Shown: positions 7,302 to 13,891, numbered from the stretch's first letter. The stretch: DNA of 15,478 nucleotides from Bacteroidales bacterium (GCA_024689285.1 JAILDR010000094.1:1-15478), one strand, 5' to 3'. A program made the numbers and translations. Notes: generated by a model not told the origin, from the letters alone.

Positions 7302-7844
7302 TCAGGCGATGTTGTATTTTTTCAGCAAGGGGCTGATGGCATCACGGATTTCTTTTGAGGGGTTTGAGCCCAACTCGGTGCGGGTGGAACAGGCGGTGGT
7401 GCCTTCGAGTTCGTTTACAACGGGCGTGGCACTGTAGGCCCCAAACATCCCCGACTTGTTGCCACGGAAGTTGCCGAGGAAGTGGATGATGTTGGCCACA
7501 AGGTTGCGGTTGAAGGTGGTGCCTTGCTGGCGACCCGGGTCATAGACTTCGGCTTTCACCTCGCTAAGGTTGAGGATGTCGTTCCACAAGTCATTGTAGA
7601 TGGGCTTCCACTTCTCCTCCACCAAGCAGAGGGTCTTGCCCACATAGGTGAGAATCTCCTTGCGGACGGCCTCGGATTCGAGGGCGGGAGCATCCTTCTG
7701 CGTGGCCACAAGGCGGCCATCCTGATAGGTGTTGTTGATGGTGGTGGCGTTGTTGTACACCCCAACCGACCCGATGTGGATCTCCTGCTTTATCTCTGTG
7801 AAGTGGTTTCCCGTGCCAGGGTTGCCATCGATTTTAACGTCCAT
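7302..7844 (-). CDS. Unrecognised 180-aa accessory protein with Asn/Ile-rich N-terminus
   Basis: No named family can be given. Seen: the N-terminal 45 residues are strand-like and rich in Asn, Thr and Ile (EIHIGSVGVYNNATTINNTY at about 22-41). A helical middle follows (LCLVEEKWKPIYNDLWNDIL), then NLVANIIHFLGNFRGNK and a C-terminal segment with STRTELGSNPSKEIRDAI. There is no signal peptide or membrane segment, so it is probably cytoplasmic. The Asn/Ile-rich segment loosely resembles the tail of the 310-aa operon protein, which may reflect a shared interaction strand. It is separated from the operon by the 11-bp repeat block and lies divergent to the 8397-9299 gene, with a heptamer array directly upstream of its start. 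From memory, similar small proteins with an 'LG..PSKEI' end recur in Bacteroidales accessory regions; this is unverified. Confidence 0.6.
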   Translation of the reverse strand: MDVKIDGNPGTGNHFTEIKQEIHIGSVGVYNNATTINNTYQDGRLVATQKDAPALESEAVRKEILTYVGKTLCLVEEKWKPIYNDLWNDILNLSEVKAEVYDPGRQQGTTFNRNLVANIIHFLGNFRGNKSGMFGAYSATPVVNELEGTTACSTRTELGSNPSKEIRDAISPLLKKYNIA

Positions 7845-7852
7845 GCTTATAA

Positions 7853-7935
7853 AGTTTAGAGTTTAGAGTTCAGAGTTTATAGTCAGTGGAGAGTTGATAG
7901 TTTAAAGTTCGATAGTTCAAGGGTTTAAGAGTTCA
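7853..7935. repeat. Heptamer tandem array AGTTTAG/AGTTCAG, degenerate
   Basis: AGTTTAG at 7853 and 7860, AGTTCAG at 7867 and AGTTTAT at 7874 are head to tail. They decay into related units (AGTTGAT, AGTTTAA, AGTTCGA, AGTTCAAG) up to about 7935. The array lies immediately upstream of the 7302-7844 start, in its leader or promoter. Related heptamers recur in the other spacers of this cassette. Confidence 0.65.
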
Positions 7936-8396
7936 AGTTTTCAAACCGTTATAACTTATATTTCTAATTATCAGTAACTTATGTTTGTTATGCCTTTTTG
8001 AGGGCTTGTTTAGAGGGTCAAATGGGGTGTTTCAGCGGGTTTTTCGGGGTTTGCAAGTTTGCAAAACTAAATGTTTCTTCTTTCTTTTTTCAGCATATAA
8101 ATCATTGTATTTCAGCCTACAAGTTGCAAGTAAGTTTCGCCAAGTTTCTTTCAATCCTGCAAAAATGCCCAGGTTGTATAATTGCATCGTCATTCAGCCA
8201 CGAACGGGTGGCAAAACAGAGTGGCGAGCGATCTTTGACATACTGGAAAAATCGGCTGAAACAAGGTGACTCTTTTCTTCCCTACCTCCCTCGTGGAGGA
8301 CTCCTTACTCATTAGATTACTGTTTACGGTTTACCGTTTACAGGCTTCAAAAAACAAAATCAAATTTTTCTATTAACAATTTAAATCGTATTAATT
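7936..8396. other. Long divergent intergenic region, no convincing gene
   Basis: About 460 bp separate the heptamer array from the 8397 start. Two TAnnTTTG-like -10 elements are visible: TATGTTTG at 7980-7987 on the plus strand, and TAGTTTTG (the reverse of 8062-8069) on the minus strand towards the 7302-7844 gene. Neither has a clear -33 TTTG. A near-perfect inverted repeat, TTTGCAA 8050-8056 with TTGCAAA 8059-8065, overlaps the minus-strand element and could be an operator. Short plus frames at 7985-8269 and 7998-8315 have no recognisable content. TTTGACATACTGG at 8234-8246 has a promoter-like look and lies about 150 bp upstream of the gene. Confidence 0.35.
8322..8342. repeat. Three-copy heptamer repeat GTTTACN
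   Basis: GTTTACG, GTTTACC and GTTTACA lie head to tail at 8322-8342, 55 bp before the start of the 8397-9299 gene. The unit length matches the other cassette spacers, although the sequence differs. Confidence 0.6.
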
Positions 8397-9299
8397 ATGG
8401 CTACAATTAAACAAGTCGGCCCTGGCCGCAAAACCAACGGTACCATCGACGGTATCACCTATGTAACGCGCAACGGCAAAACCTACGCCCGTTCCGCTCC
8501 AATCATGCCTGCAAAGGTTTACTCCACTCCTGCCGCGCTGAAGCGTCAGGCTATCTTCAAGCTGGTGCAGATGCACCTGAAGTATCATCTGCGCACCATC
8601 CGCCAGACCTTCTCAGGGAAGGGTAACGGAAGCGCCATCAACCGCTACTATGCGGTGAACGGCAAGGCCTTCACCCAGGCTCTTGACGCTTTGGCCGACC
8701 GCTACGTGGCGGGTGAGTTCATCACCCTCAGCGATGTGGAGGCGGCTATCAGCACCTTCGCTGCAGCCAACCCACAAGCCATCACCATCGGCAAACTGAA
8801 CGGCTATGCCGAGGTTTACCTCACCGGCGAATGGCCTTCGACTATCACCCTCAACGCCAATGGTGGCGACAGCACCGTGATCATCATCGTGGCTGAGAAC
8901 GGTCAGACCACTACCATCACACCTTCTGAGGGTGGCAGCACGACTGTTGTGACTGGCGGTGGCTCTTCATCGGGCTCTGAGTCTGGCGGAACCGGCAGCG
9001 GGTCTGGCTCAGGTTCGGGTTCCGAGACCCCGACTGTGGCTGCCCCAGTGATCAGCGGCACCACTCCGTTCGCTGAAAGCACTTCGGCCACCATCAGCTG
9101 CGCCACTGCAGGAGCCTCGATCTACTACACCGTTGACGGCTCCACTCCTACCTCTGCAAGCACCGCCTACTCTGGTGCCATCACTCTGAGCGACACCACT
9201 ACCGTAAAGGCTGTGGCCGTGAAGGACGGCGTTTCGAGCTCGGTGTCCACCAAGGTGTTCACGAAGGGCTCTGGTGGTGGCGAGACGGAAACGGAGTAA
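8397..9299 (+). CDS. Two-domain protein with Gly/Ser linker and chitobiase C-terminal-like (CHB_HEX_C) domain
   Basis: Seen: residues 1-110 are basic and begin MATIKQVGPGRKTNGTIDGI, then YVTRNGKTYARSAP, followed by a helical stretch. This layout loosely recalls the DUF6266-type proteins of Bacteroidetes, without certainty. Residues 148-187 are Thr/Val-rich and strand-like. Residues 187-210 are a low-complexity Gly/Ser linker. Residues 215-288 match the CHB_HEX_C Fn3-like fold, with APVISGTTPF, SIYYTVDGSTPT and TVKAVAVKDGVSSS. A Gly/Glu tail ends the protein. There is no signal peptide, which is odd for a domain usually found on secreted glycosidases. The GC content is clearly higher than in the operon at 1050-7105. 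It heads the plus-strand trio with the smalltalk-like and amidase-like genes. The start at 8397 follows an AT-rich leader and no upstream ATG is in frame. Function unknown; a structural or adhesive role is only a guess. Confidence 0.8.
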   Translation: MATIKQVGPGRKTNGTIDGITYVTRNGKTYARSAPIMPAKVYSTPAALKRQAIFKLVQMHLKYHLRTIRQTFSGKGNGSAINRYYAVNGKAFTQALDALADRYVAGEFITLSDVEAAISTFAAANPQAITIGKLNGYAEVYLTGEWPSTITLNANGGDSTVIIIVAENGQTTTITPSEGGSTTVVTGGGSSSGSESGGTGSGSGSGSGSETPTVAAPVISGTTPFAESTSATISCATAGASIYYTVDGSTPTSASTAYSGAITLSDTTTVKAVAVKDGVSSSVSTKVFTKGSGGGETETE

Positions 9300-9308
9300 T
9301 CTTCGCTT

Positions 9309-9383
9309 AGTTTAGAGTTGAGAGTGTAGAGTTTAGAGTCAGTTCAAGAGTTCAAAGTTCAAAGTTCAAAGTTCAAAGTTTAA
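9309..9383. repeat. Heptamer tandem array AGTTTAG then AGTTCAA
   Basis: AGTTTAG-type units start at 9309, 9316, 9323 and 9330. After an AGTC interruption come AGTTCAA units at 9341, 9349, 9356, 9363 and 9370, then AGTTTAA at 9377. Four consecutive AGTTCAA copies are perfect. The array lies just after the stop of the upstream gene, in the spacer before the smalltalk-like gene. A short TGGCC-ATTA-GGCCA hairpin follows at 9395-9408. The copy number could vary between strains by slippage. Confidence 0.8.
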
Positions 9384-9479
9384 AGATTAAGGCTTGGCCA
9401 TTAGGCCAGATGACTGCTCTAAGCTCTCGCTCGACGCTCTTCTATCAATCTTTTATTAACGTTTTAAAATCAGTTCAAA

Positions 9480-9683
9480 ATGAAAAAGCTGTTTCAAAAG
9501 ATTCTTCAAAGAATCGTCAAAAAGTCGCTGTCCGTGAAGGCCGATGAGCCTGTACCGGACACTGAACCTGAAAGTAATCCCAAGAAGGAACTCTGGAAGT
9601 TCATTATTCAAACCATCATCAGCATCTTAACAGCTATCCTGACCGCCCTGAGTGCTTCATCCTGTGTGCATCACATGGTGTAA
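9480..9683 (+). CDS. Smalltalk-like small membrane protein with N-terminal extension
   Basis: Seen: 67 aa. The C-terminal half, KKELWKFIIQTIISILTAIL then TALSASSC, is a Lys-led hydrophobic helix ending near a Cys, which is how the very small 'smalltalk' proteins of Bacteroidales read as I remember them. Here the core is preceded by about 34 residues, a basic helix (MKKLFQKILQRIVKKSL) and an acidic Pro/Glu linker (PVPDTEPESNP), about twice the usual length. Known: smalltalk proteins are annotated next to muramoyl-amidase genes; no function is established that I know of. Inferred: a single-pass inner-membrane peptide working with the amidase-like neighbour, in a layout that recalls a holin beside an endolysin. 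There is no internal Met, so the extension cannot be removed by choosing a later ATG. Confidence 0.7.
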   Translation: MKKLFQKILQRIVKKSLSVKADEPVPDTEPESNPKKELWKFIIQTIISILTAILTALSASSCVHHMV

Positions 9684-9692
9684 TCGCTGTTA

Positions 9693-9739
9693 GTCACACA
9701 GATTGCACGGATTGCACAGATCTGTGTATTCTGTGTGAC
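9693..9739. repeat. Palindromic CACAGATT-type intergenic repeat
   Basis: GTCACACAGA (9693-9702) and TCTGTGTGAC (9730-9739) are perfect 10-bp inverted arms. Inside lie GATTGCAC-type direct repeats and a 12-bp palindrome, CACAGATCTGTG, at 9715-9726. The element sits between the smalltalk-like and amidase-like genes and could fold in RNA as a terminator or processing hairpin. No T-run follows, so Rho-independent termination is not supported. Similar CACAGATT repeats are, from memory, scattered in Bacteroidales genomes. Confidence 0.65.
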
Positions 9740-9742
9740 TTC

Positions 9743-9777
9743 TTTAACCTTTATCCTCTAACCGTTAACCTTTATAA
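9743..9777. repeat. Heptamer repeat TTTAACC/TTTATCC before the amidase-like gene
   Basis: TTTAACC (9743), TTTATCC (9750), TCTAACC (9757), GTTAACC (9764) and TTTATAA (9771) run in 7-bp register, and TTAACCTTTAT recurs exactly 21 bp apart. The block reaches almost to the ATG at 9780, so it occupies the ribosome-binding region. Confidence 0.55.
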
Positions 9778-9779
9778 CA

Positions 9780-10142
9780 ATGCGTCAAATCAAATATATC
9801 TTAATCGATGACAGCGGACAGAAGAACCGCGAGCATCATTACAACATCGACAGCAAAGGCTGCGTGGCTGATAGTACCGACATCCGCAAGGCGGTGAAAG
9901 TCATAGACCGCAAAGTTGACCCTGATGGGTACAATGCAAACTCCGTTGTCGTCCGCTTGGTTACAAGTTCAAAGTTACAAGTTCAAGGTGAAGAGCGCGA
10001 TGCGCTTAAGGGCTTGCTTGTCGAGCTTCGCAACCATTTCCCTGAGGCGATGATTTTCGGCATCAGGGAGATTGGTGGCTATTTCATCAAGGTGTCGGAC
10101 GAGATGAATCGGCTGAGGCTCGAGCTATCGGATATGTCGTGA
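9780..10142 (+). CDS. Degenerate N-acetylmuramoyl-L-alanine amidase-like protein (probable pseudoenzyme)
   Basis: Seen: 120 aa that align by eye with the amidase_2 scaffold. MRQIKYILIDDSGQ stands where IxxIxVIHCSAT is usual, HHYNIDSKG where the 'GYHYxIxxDG' strand is, GYNANSVVVRL for GYNANSIGI, then a helix ending NHFPEAMIFGIREIGG where GHRD is expected. The first zinc His is Asp (D10), the GHRD His is Ile (I95), and the C-terminal Cys-containing segment is replaced by an unrelated helix. Known: active type-2 amidases cut the lactyl-Ala bond of peptidoglycan using zinc. Inferred: it cannot bind zinc normally, and is either decaying or reused as a binding protein. A 14-bp direct repeat (9961-9988) related to the intergenic heptamers lies inside the frame, so an intergenic repeat may have invaded the gene. 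It is the third gene of the plus-strand cassette. Confidence 0.65.
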   Translation: MRQIKYILIDDSGQKNREHHYNIDSKGCVADSTDIRKAVKVIDRKVDPDGYNANSVVVRLVTSSKLQVQGEERDALKGLLVELRNHFPEAMIFGIREIGGYFIKVSDEMNRLRLELSDMS

Positions 10143-10237
10143 AGGGTTTCAGATGCCGTTGATTCAGAATAGTTAGTTTATCTTCCATCGCTCAATCTGG
10201 CACTCACGCTGTTCTGAACACTTACTTATGTCAAATA

Positions 10238-10259
10238 CTTGGCATGTGCTTGGCAAATG
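10238..10259. repeat. Two-copy 11-bp repeat CTTGGCANNTG
   Basis: CTTGGCATGTG (10238-10248) and CTTGGCAAATG (10249-10259) are adjacent and end at the stop of the kinase-like gene. Period and CTTGG core match the units at 7248 and 7259, so related short repeats lie on both sides of the 7302-10142 cassette. Two copies only, so chance is possible. The rest of the 10143-10259 spacer has no clear terminator: the pair TTCAGAA 10163 and TTCTGAA 10212 has a 42-nt loop. Confidence 0.3.
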
Positions 10260-11126
10260 TTACTGAAACATTATTTGACGTCGACGTAAAAGATATTGCA
10301 TGTAGAACTGACGTTGCAAGGGTGTGAGGTAAGGCGTAGAGTCAACCAAAGCATTAATGTCAAGCGCCTGTATAAGTGGAACAAGTTGATTTAAAGCCGA
10401 ACAAAGGCCCTGAGGCATGTCAGGCGCATGCAGGAAGTCAAAATAATTGATTTTCTTGTTGTCTTGCTTAATCATCGACGTAGGGAATGTGTAAACGCGG
10501 GCATTCATTTCGTCTTCATCTTCAATGCATCTTTGCATGATGTTTTCATCAGCCTGCGGCAGTAGACAGCTTCCATTATCGAAAACTGGAGCAAGAGATG
10601 AGATTTGTGTGTCCTCTTCTACAAGAAATCCCCAGTTGCCATTGTGACGGTCAAAATTGCCAAGAAGAGCATCAACCACGAACATCTGCCAAAAACGTTC
10701 ATACACAATCACAGGGTCAACAAAGGACTGACGTTCAATAGTCTCTAGAATATCAGAAAGTTCTGTTCCTGTACCGCCTGTCTCGCTATCAATGACCGTG
10801 TTTTTGATGGAACAAAAATCATAGAGCCGGACTCCAGGATGTGTAAAATCCTTGCAGGCACAGACTATTTTGGTCTTGCCGTTGACGTATGTACCCAAAA
10901 CCGTCTCCTGGCAAGGCACACCCAACAACCGGTATATACTACTTCCAAGATGTTCGGAGAAACAACTGTTAGAATAGGATTGCTCATTGGGACGCGACAA
11001 GACGTTGGGCGGGAACTTGAGAATCCATGGCTCGCCCTGAAATAGGACAGCAACTTTCTTGCCATTCGCCCCATTGTAAGCCCTAACAGGGATGCGTGGA
11101 CATGATGTAAAATCAATTGTTTTCAT
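10260..11126 (-). CDS. HipA/CtkA-like serine/threonine kinase (toxin-like)
   Basis: Seen: 288 aa from MKTIDFTSCP. WILKFP carries the likely ATP-binding Lys (K37). SEHLGSSIYRLLG (57-69) is the HipA-type helix. GNFDRHNGNWGFL (156-168) supplies the catalytic D159 and Asn. PVFDNGSCL (180-188), with D183, is the metal-binding loop. Known: HipA phosphorylates aminoacyl-tRNA synthetase, and CtkA of Helicobacter pylori is a shorter relative acting on host proteins; the length here fits the CtkA-like group, without HipA's N-terminal subdomain. Start choice: the ATG at 11126 overlaps the stop of the small upstream gene in an ATGA, while the earlier ATG (11141) would add five residues. Neighbours: paired with the 78-aa gene at 11123-11359 and placed behind polysaccharide genes. 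Inferred: growth-inhibiting kinase of a toxin-antitoxin-like pair. Confidence 0.85.
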   Translation of the reverse strand: MKTIDFTSCPRIPVRAYNGANGKKVAVLFQGEPWILKFPPNVLSRPNEQSYSNSCFSEHLGSSIYRLLGVPCQETVLGTYVNGKTKIVCACKDFTHPGVRLYDFCSIKNTVIDSETGGTGTELSDILETIERQSFVDPVIVYERFWQMFVVDALLGNFDRHNGNWGFLVEEDTQISSLAPVFDNGSCLLPQADENIMQRCIEDEDEMNARVYTFPTSMIKQDNKKINYFDFLHAPDMPQGLCSALNQLVPLIQALDINALVDSTPYLTPLQRQFYMQYLLRRRQIMFQ

Positions 11127-11359
11127 ACGTCTTTGTGCCATAAGTATTTGTCACGCAGATATTGTGCATGCTCATGGGTAATGGCCTGATCGTCGATTTC
11201 CGCACCATTGATGCTGCCATATAACTCACACCACAGACAGTCGATTAACGTGCTATCTGTGCGGAGTCCCTCCTTGTACGCATCCAAGTCGTGCTGCAGA
11301 TAGACTGGCAAACCGCATTCCCAAGCCCGCTGGCGCTGCTTTATTTCTTCCGTTTCCAT
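11123..11359 (-). CDS. Small partner (antitoxin-like) of the HipA/CtkA-like kinase
   Basis: Seen: 78 aa from METEEIKQRQ: a charged N-terminal helix, then LDAYKEGLRTDSTLIDCLWC, ELYGSINGAEIDD and a C-terminal helix (HAQYLRDKYLW). There is no DNA-binding helix-turn-helix as in HipB. A longer frame from 11413 would overlap the end of the dehydrogenase gene by 40 bp; the Met at 11359 leaves a 14-bp gap and is preferred. Its stop overlaps the kinase start by 4 bp (ATGA), so the two are translationally coupled with the small protein first, the usual antitoxin-toxin order. Inferred: it neutralises or presents substrates to the kinase. From memory, comparable small 'DxxLYGSIN' proteins precede CtkA-like genes in Bacteroidales; unverified. 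Confidence 0.7.
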   Translation of the reverse strand: METEEIKQRQRAWECGLPVYLQHDLDAYKEGLRTDSTLIDCLWCELYGSINGAEIDDQAITHEHAQYLRDKYLWHKDV

Positions 11360-11373
11360 TCTTTGAAGTTGAT

Positions 11374-12642
11374 TTACAGCCTTCCGTCCACCAGATTTCT
11401 GTCCAACGTACATTTCACGTCGAACACCACGTGTTTCTCCTTCAGCAGGGTGAGGATGTCGAGGCCTTCAAATTTCTTGTGAGCTACGGCAGCGATACAA
11501 GAATCAAACTTTTGGTTAGGCAACTCGTTCACCACCTTGATACCATACTCGTGTTCCACGATGTCGGGATTGGCCCAGGGGTCGTAAACCGTGATATTGA
11601 GGTTGTATTCTTTGAGTGCCTTGTAGATGTCGATGACCTTAGTGTTTCTTACATCAGGGCAGTTCTCCTTGAAGGTGAAGCCGAGGATGAGGATGTCGCT
11701 GTCGATCACCTGAATGCCTTTCTTCAGCATCAGTTTAATGGTTTGGGTGGCTACATATTCACCCATGCCGTCGTTCATGCGGCGACCGGCCAGAATGATT
11801 TCGGGATTGTATCCGTGACGCTGTGCGCATTGTGCCAGATAATACGGGTCAACGCCAATGCAATGGCCACCCACCAAGCCTGGTCGGAAAGGCAGGAAGT
11901 TCCACTTGGTACCTGCGGCCTCCAACACATCGAGGGTATCGATGCCCATCTTGTTGAAAATCTTGCTCAACTCGTTTACGAAGGCAATATTGATGTCGCG
12001 CTGGCTGTTTTCAATCACTTTGGCAGCCTCTGCCACTTTGATGGTGGGGGCGAGGTGGGTGCCGGCAGTGATGACGCTACTGTACACCTCATTAATATAT
12101 TTGCCAATCTCAGGAGTGGAACCTGAAGTGACTTTTTTGATGTGTTCCACGGTGTGTTGCTTGTCGCCTGGGTTGATGCGCTCAGGACTGTAGCCTCCAT
12201 AGAAGTCGACATTCATCTTCATGCCTGAAACCTTTTCCACCACGGGAATGCATTCGTCCTCGGTAACGCCAGGATAGACGGTGCTTTCGTAAACCACCAC
12301 GTCGCCCTTGCCGATGACCTTGCCAACGGTGGTACTGGCACCTACCAAAGGGGTGAGGTCGGGATTGTTGTCATCATCCACAGGTGTGGGGACAGCCACG
12401 ATATAGAAGTTGCAGTTGCGAATCTTTTCAATGTCGCTGGTGCAGATGAAGCCATGATTGTTGATGGCATCTTGCAGCAGGTCGTCAGCCACTTCGAGGG
12501 TGGCATCATGCCCGGCCATCAAGGCATCACAACGCTTCTGGTTCATGTCGAAACCCACGGTGGGATATTTAGTTGAGAACAGGCGGGCCAAAGGAAGGCC
12601 TACGTAACCGAGACCAATAACACAAATCTTAGTGTCTTTCAT
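11374..12642 (-). CDS. tviB: UDP-N-acetylhexosamine 6-dehydrogenase (TviB/WbpO type)
   Basis: Oxidises C6 of UDP-GlcNAc or UDP-GalNAc with two NAD+ to the uronic acid used in capsule or O-antigen. Seen: 422 aa, full length for the family. The NAD-binding loop is [10 protein letters not shown] (10-19). [14 protein letters not shown] lies at 118-131, [10 protein letters not shown] at 151-160, [11 protein letters not shown] at 202-211 and [10 protein letters not shown] near 226-235. [18 protein letters not shown] (251-268) contains the catalytic Cys C261, and [17 protein letters not shown] is in the C-terminal domain. The match to Salmonella TviB as I remember it is close throughout. Neighbours: 17 bp after the epimerase gene, 14 bp before the small kinase-partner gene. 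Together with the epimerase it yields UDP-GalNAcA. WbpA-like UDP-GlcNAc specificity cannot be excluded by eye. Confidence 0.92.
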   Translation of the reverse strand: MKDTKICVIGLGYVGLPLARLFSTKYPTVGFDMNQKRCDALMAGHDATLEVADDLLQDAINNHGFICTSDIEKIRNCNFYIVAVPTPVDDDNNPDLTPLVGASTTVGKVIGKGDVVVYESTVYPGVTEDECIPVVEKVSGMKMNVDFYGGYSPERINPGDKQHTVEHIKKVTSGSTPEIGKYINEVYSSVITAGTHLAPTIKVAEAAKVIENSQRDINIAFVNELSKIFNKMGIDTLDVLEAAGTKWNFLPFRPGLVGGHCIGVDPYYLAQCAQRHGYNPEIILAGRRMNDGMGEYVATQTIKLMLKKGIQVIDSDILILGFTFKENCPDVRNTKVIDIYKALKEYNLNITVYDPWANPDIVEHEYGIKVVNELPNQKFDSCIAAVAHKKFEGLDILTLLKEKHVVFDVKCTLDRNLVDGRL

Positions 12643-12659
12643 ATTGTTGAATACATTGA

Positions 12660-13634
12660 TTACAAATTAGCTTTATACCACTCAATAGCCTCGTTCAAAC
12701 CACGGGCAAAGTCGTATTGTGGGTCATACCCCAGCAGTCTCTTCGCTTTTGAGATATCCGCATTTGAGTGCTTGATGTCGCCTGGACGGTCGGGACCGAA
12801 ATGAGGCTTGATGTCCTTGCCCAAAGCTTTGGTGAGCGAATAATAGATGTCGATAAGGTATTCCCGTCCGCCATAAGCCACGTTAAACACCTGTCCGTTT
12901 GCCTCCTCGGGTGCAAGACAGGCTTTCAGATTGGCTTCTATCACGTTCTCAATATAAGTGAAATCACGGCTTTGTTTGCCGTCGCCATTGATGGTGGGCT
13001 GCTCATCATTCAACAGCATCTTGATGAACTTTGGAATCACAGCCGCGTAGGCACCATGAGGGTCTTGACGGCGACCAAACACATTGAAGTAGCGCAGGCC
13101 GATGGTTTTCAAGCCATAATGTCTTGCGTATTGTTTGGCCCATTCCTCGTCGCACCGCTTACTGACGGCGTAGGGCGAGAGCAGATTGCCCTCTACGCCC
13201 TCCTGTTTGGGCAGGTGCGCCTCGTCGCCATAGACGGAGGAGCTGGAGGCATAAACAAAGGTCTCCACCTTGTTCTGCCTGGCGGCTTCCAACATGTTGA
13301 GTGTGCCTTGGATGTTGTTGAGGCTATAGAACAGCGGCATCTCGATGCTGCGGGGCACGCTGCCCCAGGCGGCTTCGTTCATCACATAGTCAACACCCTC
13401 ACAGGCTTTCATGCAGGTGTCCAGATCCTTGATGTCACCCTTGACGAACTCATAATTAGGATTGTCGCTCAGCAAGTCCACATTGGCCTGTTTGCCGGTG
13501 CTGAGGTCATCTAGGCAACGCACCCGATAGCCCAGCTTCAGGATAGCCTCACACAGGTTGGAACCGATAAAACCGGCACCACCGGTCACAAGGAAAAAAC
13601 TGTTGGCTGGAAATTGTAATTCGGTATACAACAT
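12660..13634 (-). CDS. tviC: NAD-dependent UDP-HexNAc/HexNAcA 4-epimerase (TviC/WbpP type)
   Basis: An extended SDR enzyme of the GalE group that inverts C4 of UDP-GlcNAc or its uronate to the galacto form. Seen: 324 aa, with Rossmann motif TGGAGFIG (17-24), LDDLSTG (41-47), a GDIKD loop (66-70), [10 protein letters not shown] (89-98), the catalytic serines in YASSSSVYG (128-136), and YAVSK with Y155 and K159. C-terminal substrate-binding segments include [14 protein letters not shown] and [10 protein letters not shown]. The GSVPRS segment is the WbpP/TviC hallmark as opposed to GalE. NEAA replaces the more usual HxAA near 86-89. It is the first gene after the leader promoter at 13789-13816 and is co-oriented with tviB 17 bp downstream. 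Probable pathway: UDP-GlcNAc to UDP-GalNAcA for a surface polysaccharide. Confidence 0.9.
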   Translation of the reverse strand: MLYTELQFPANSFFLVTGGAGFIGSNLCEAILKLGYRVRCLDDLSTGKQANVDLLSDNPNYEFVKGDIKDLDTCMKACEGVDYVMNEAAWGSVPRSIEMPLFYSLNNIQGTLNMLEAARQNKVETFVYASSSSVYGDEAHLPKQEGVEGNLLSPYAVSKRCDEEWAKQYARHYGLKTIGLRYFNVFGRRQDPHGAYAAVIPKFIKMLLNDEQPTINGDGKQSRDFTYIENVIEANLKACLAPEEANGQVFNVAYGGREYLIDIYYSLTKALGKDIKPHFGPDRPGDIKHSNADISKAKRLLGYDPQYDFARGLNEAIEWYKANL

Positions 13635-13755
13635 GTCTATTTATATAATCGTTTCAGTATTTCATAACGAGGCGTACTTCGTTCCCGTATCTATACAGCT
13701 CCGCCTCCTAAGTCCCAATAAATTTATTAAAGGAACTAAAAAACAATAAATTACA

Positions 13756-13777
13756 ATTCTGCCTAATAAAGCAGAAT
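13756..13777 (-). promoter_or_regulatory. Hairpin near the 5' end of the tviC leader
   Basis: ATTCTGC (13756-13762) and GCAGAAT (13771-13777) form a perfect 7-bp stem with an 8-nt loop. It lies just downstream of the predicted start of transcription, about 120 bp before the tviC start codon. It may stabilise the leader or act as an attenuator or operator. It is not followed by a T-run on the minus strand, so it is not a standard terminator. Confidence 0.35.
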
Positions 13778-13788
13778 AAAATTCTTTG

Positions 13789-13816
13789 CAAAAGTACGGA
13801 ATTTTTGAATTCAAAA
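13789..13816 (-). promoter_or_regulatory. Bacteroidetes-type promoter for the tviC-tviB unit
   Basis: On the minus strand TACTTTTG (13789-13796) fits the -7 consensus TAnnTTTG. TTTTG (13812-13816) is a possible -33 element, with 15 bp between the two, a little short. It points at tviC and would give a leader of roughly 150 nt. It lies between the recG stop (13892) and tviC, so the polysaccharide unit can be transcribed independently of recG. I found no other gene in 13635-13891. Confidence 0.55.
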
Positions 13817-13891
13817 TGGCTTTATTTTTTGTTTGATGTCAAATATTTCGTTGGCTGGGTTGTTGCTCTTGTCCTTAGGCACAATCATGGA

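Noticed and set aside
7985..8315. Two overlapping plus-strand frames of 94 and 105 codons in the divergent spacer
   Set aside because: They share the same DNA in two frames, have no recognised content, and the Phe/Cys-rich composition looks non-coding. A short late segment starting MPRLYNCIVIQ (about 8165-8269) could be a tiny gene but nothing supports it.
7181..9383. CRISPR array in the short repeats
   Set aside because: Units are 7 or 11 bp and directly adjacent, without unique spacers, and no cas gene is present.
11360..11413. Longer start (11413) for the small kinase partner
   Set aside because: It would overlap the dehydrogenase gene by 40 bp; the Met at 11359 leaves a normal gap and gives a compact 78-aa protein.
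12768..13514. 248-codon plus-strand open frame opposite the epimerase gene
   Set aside because: It lies entirely within tviC, whose SDR motifs are unmistakable; the antisense frame is open by codon bias.
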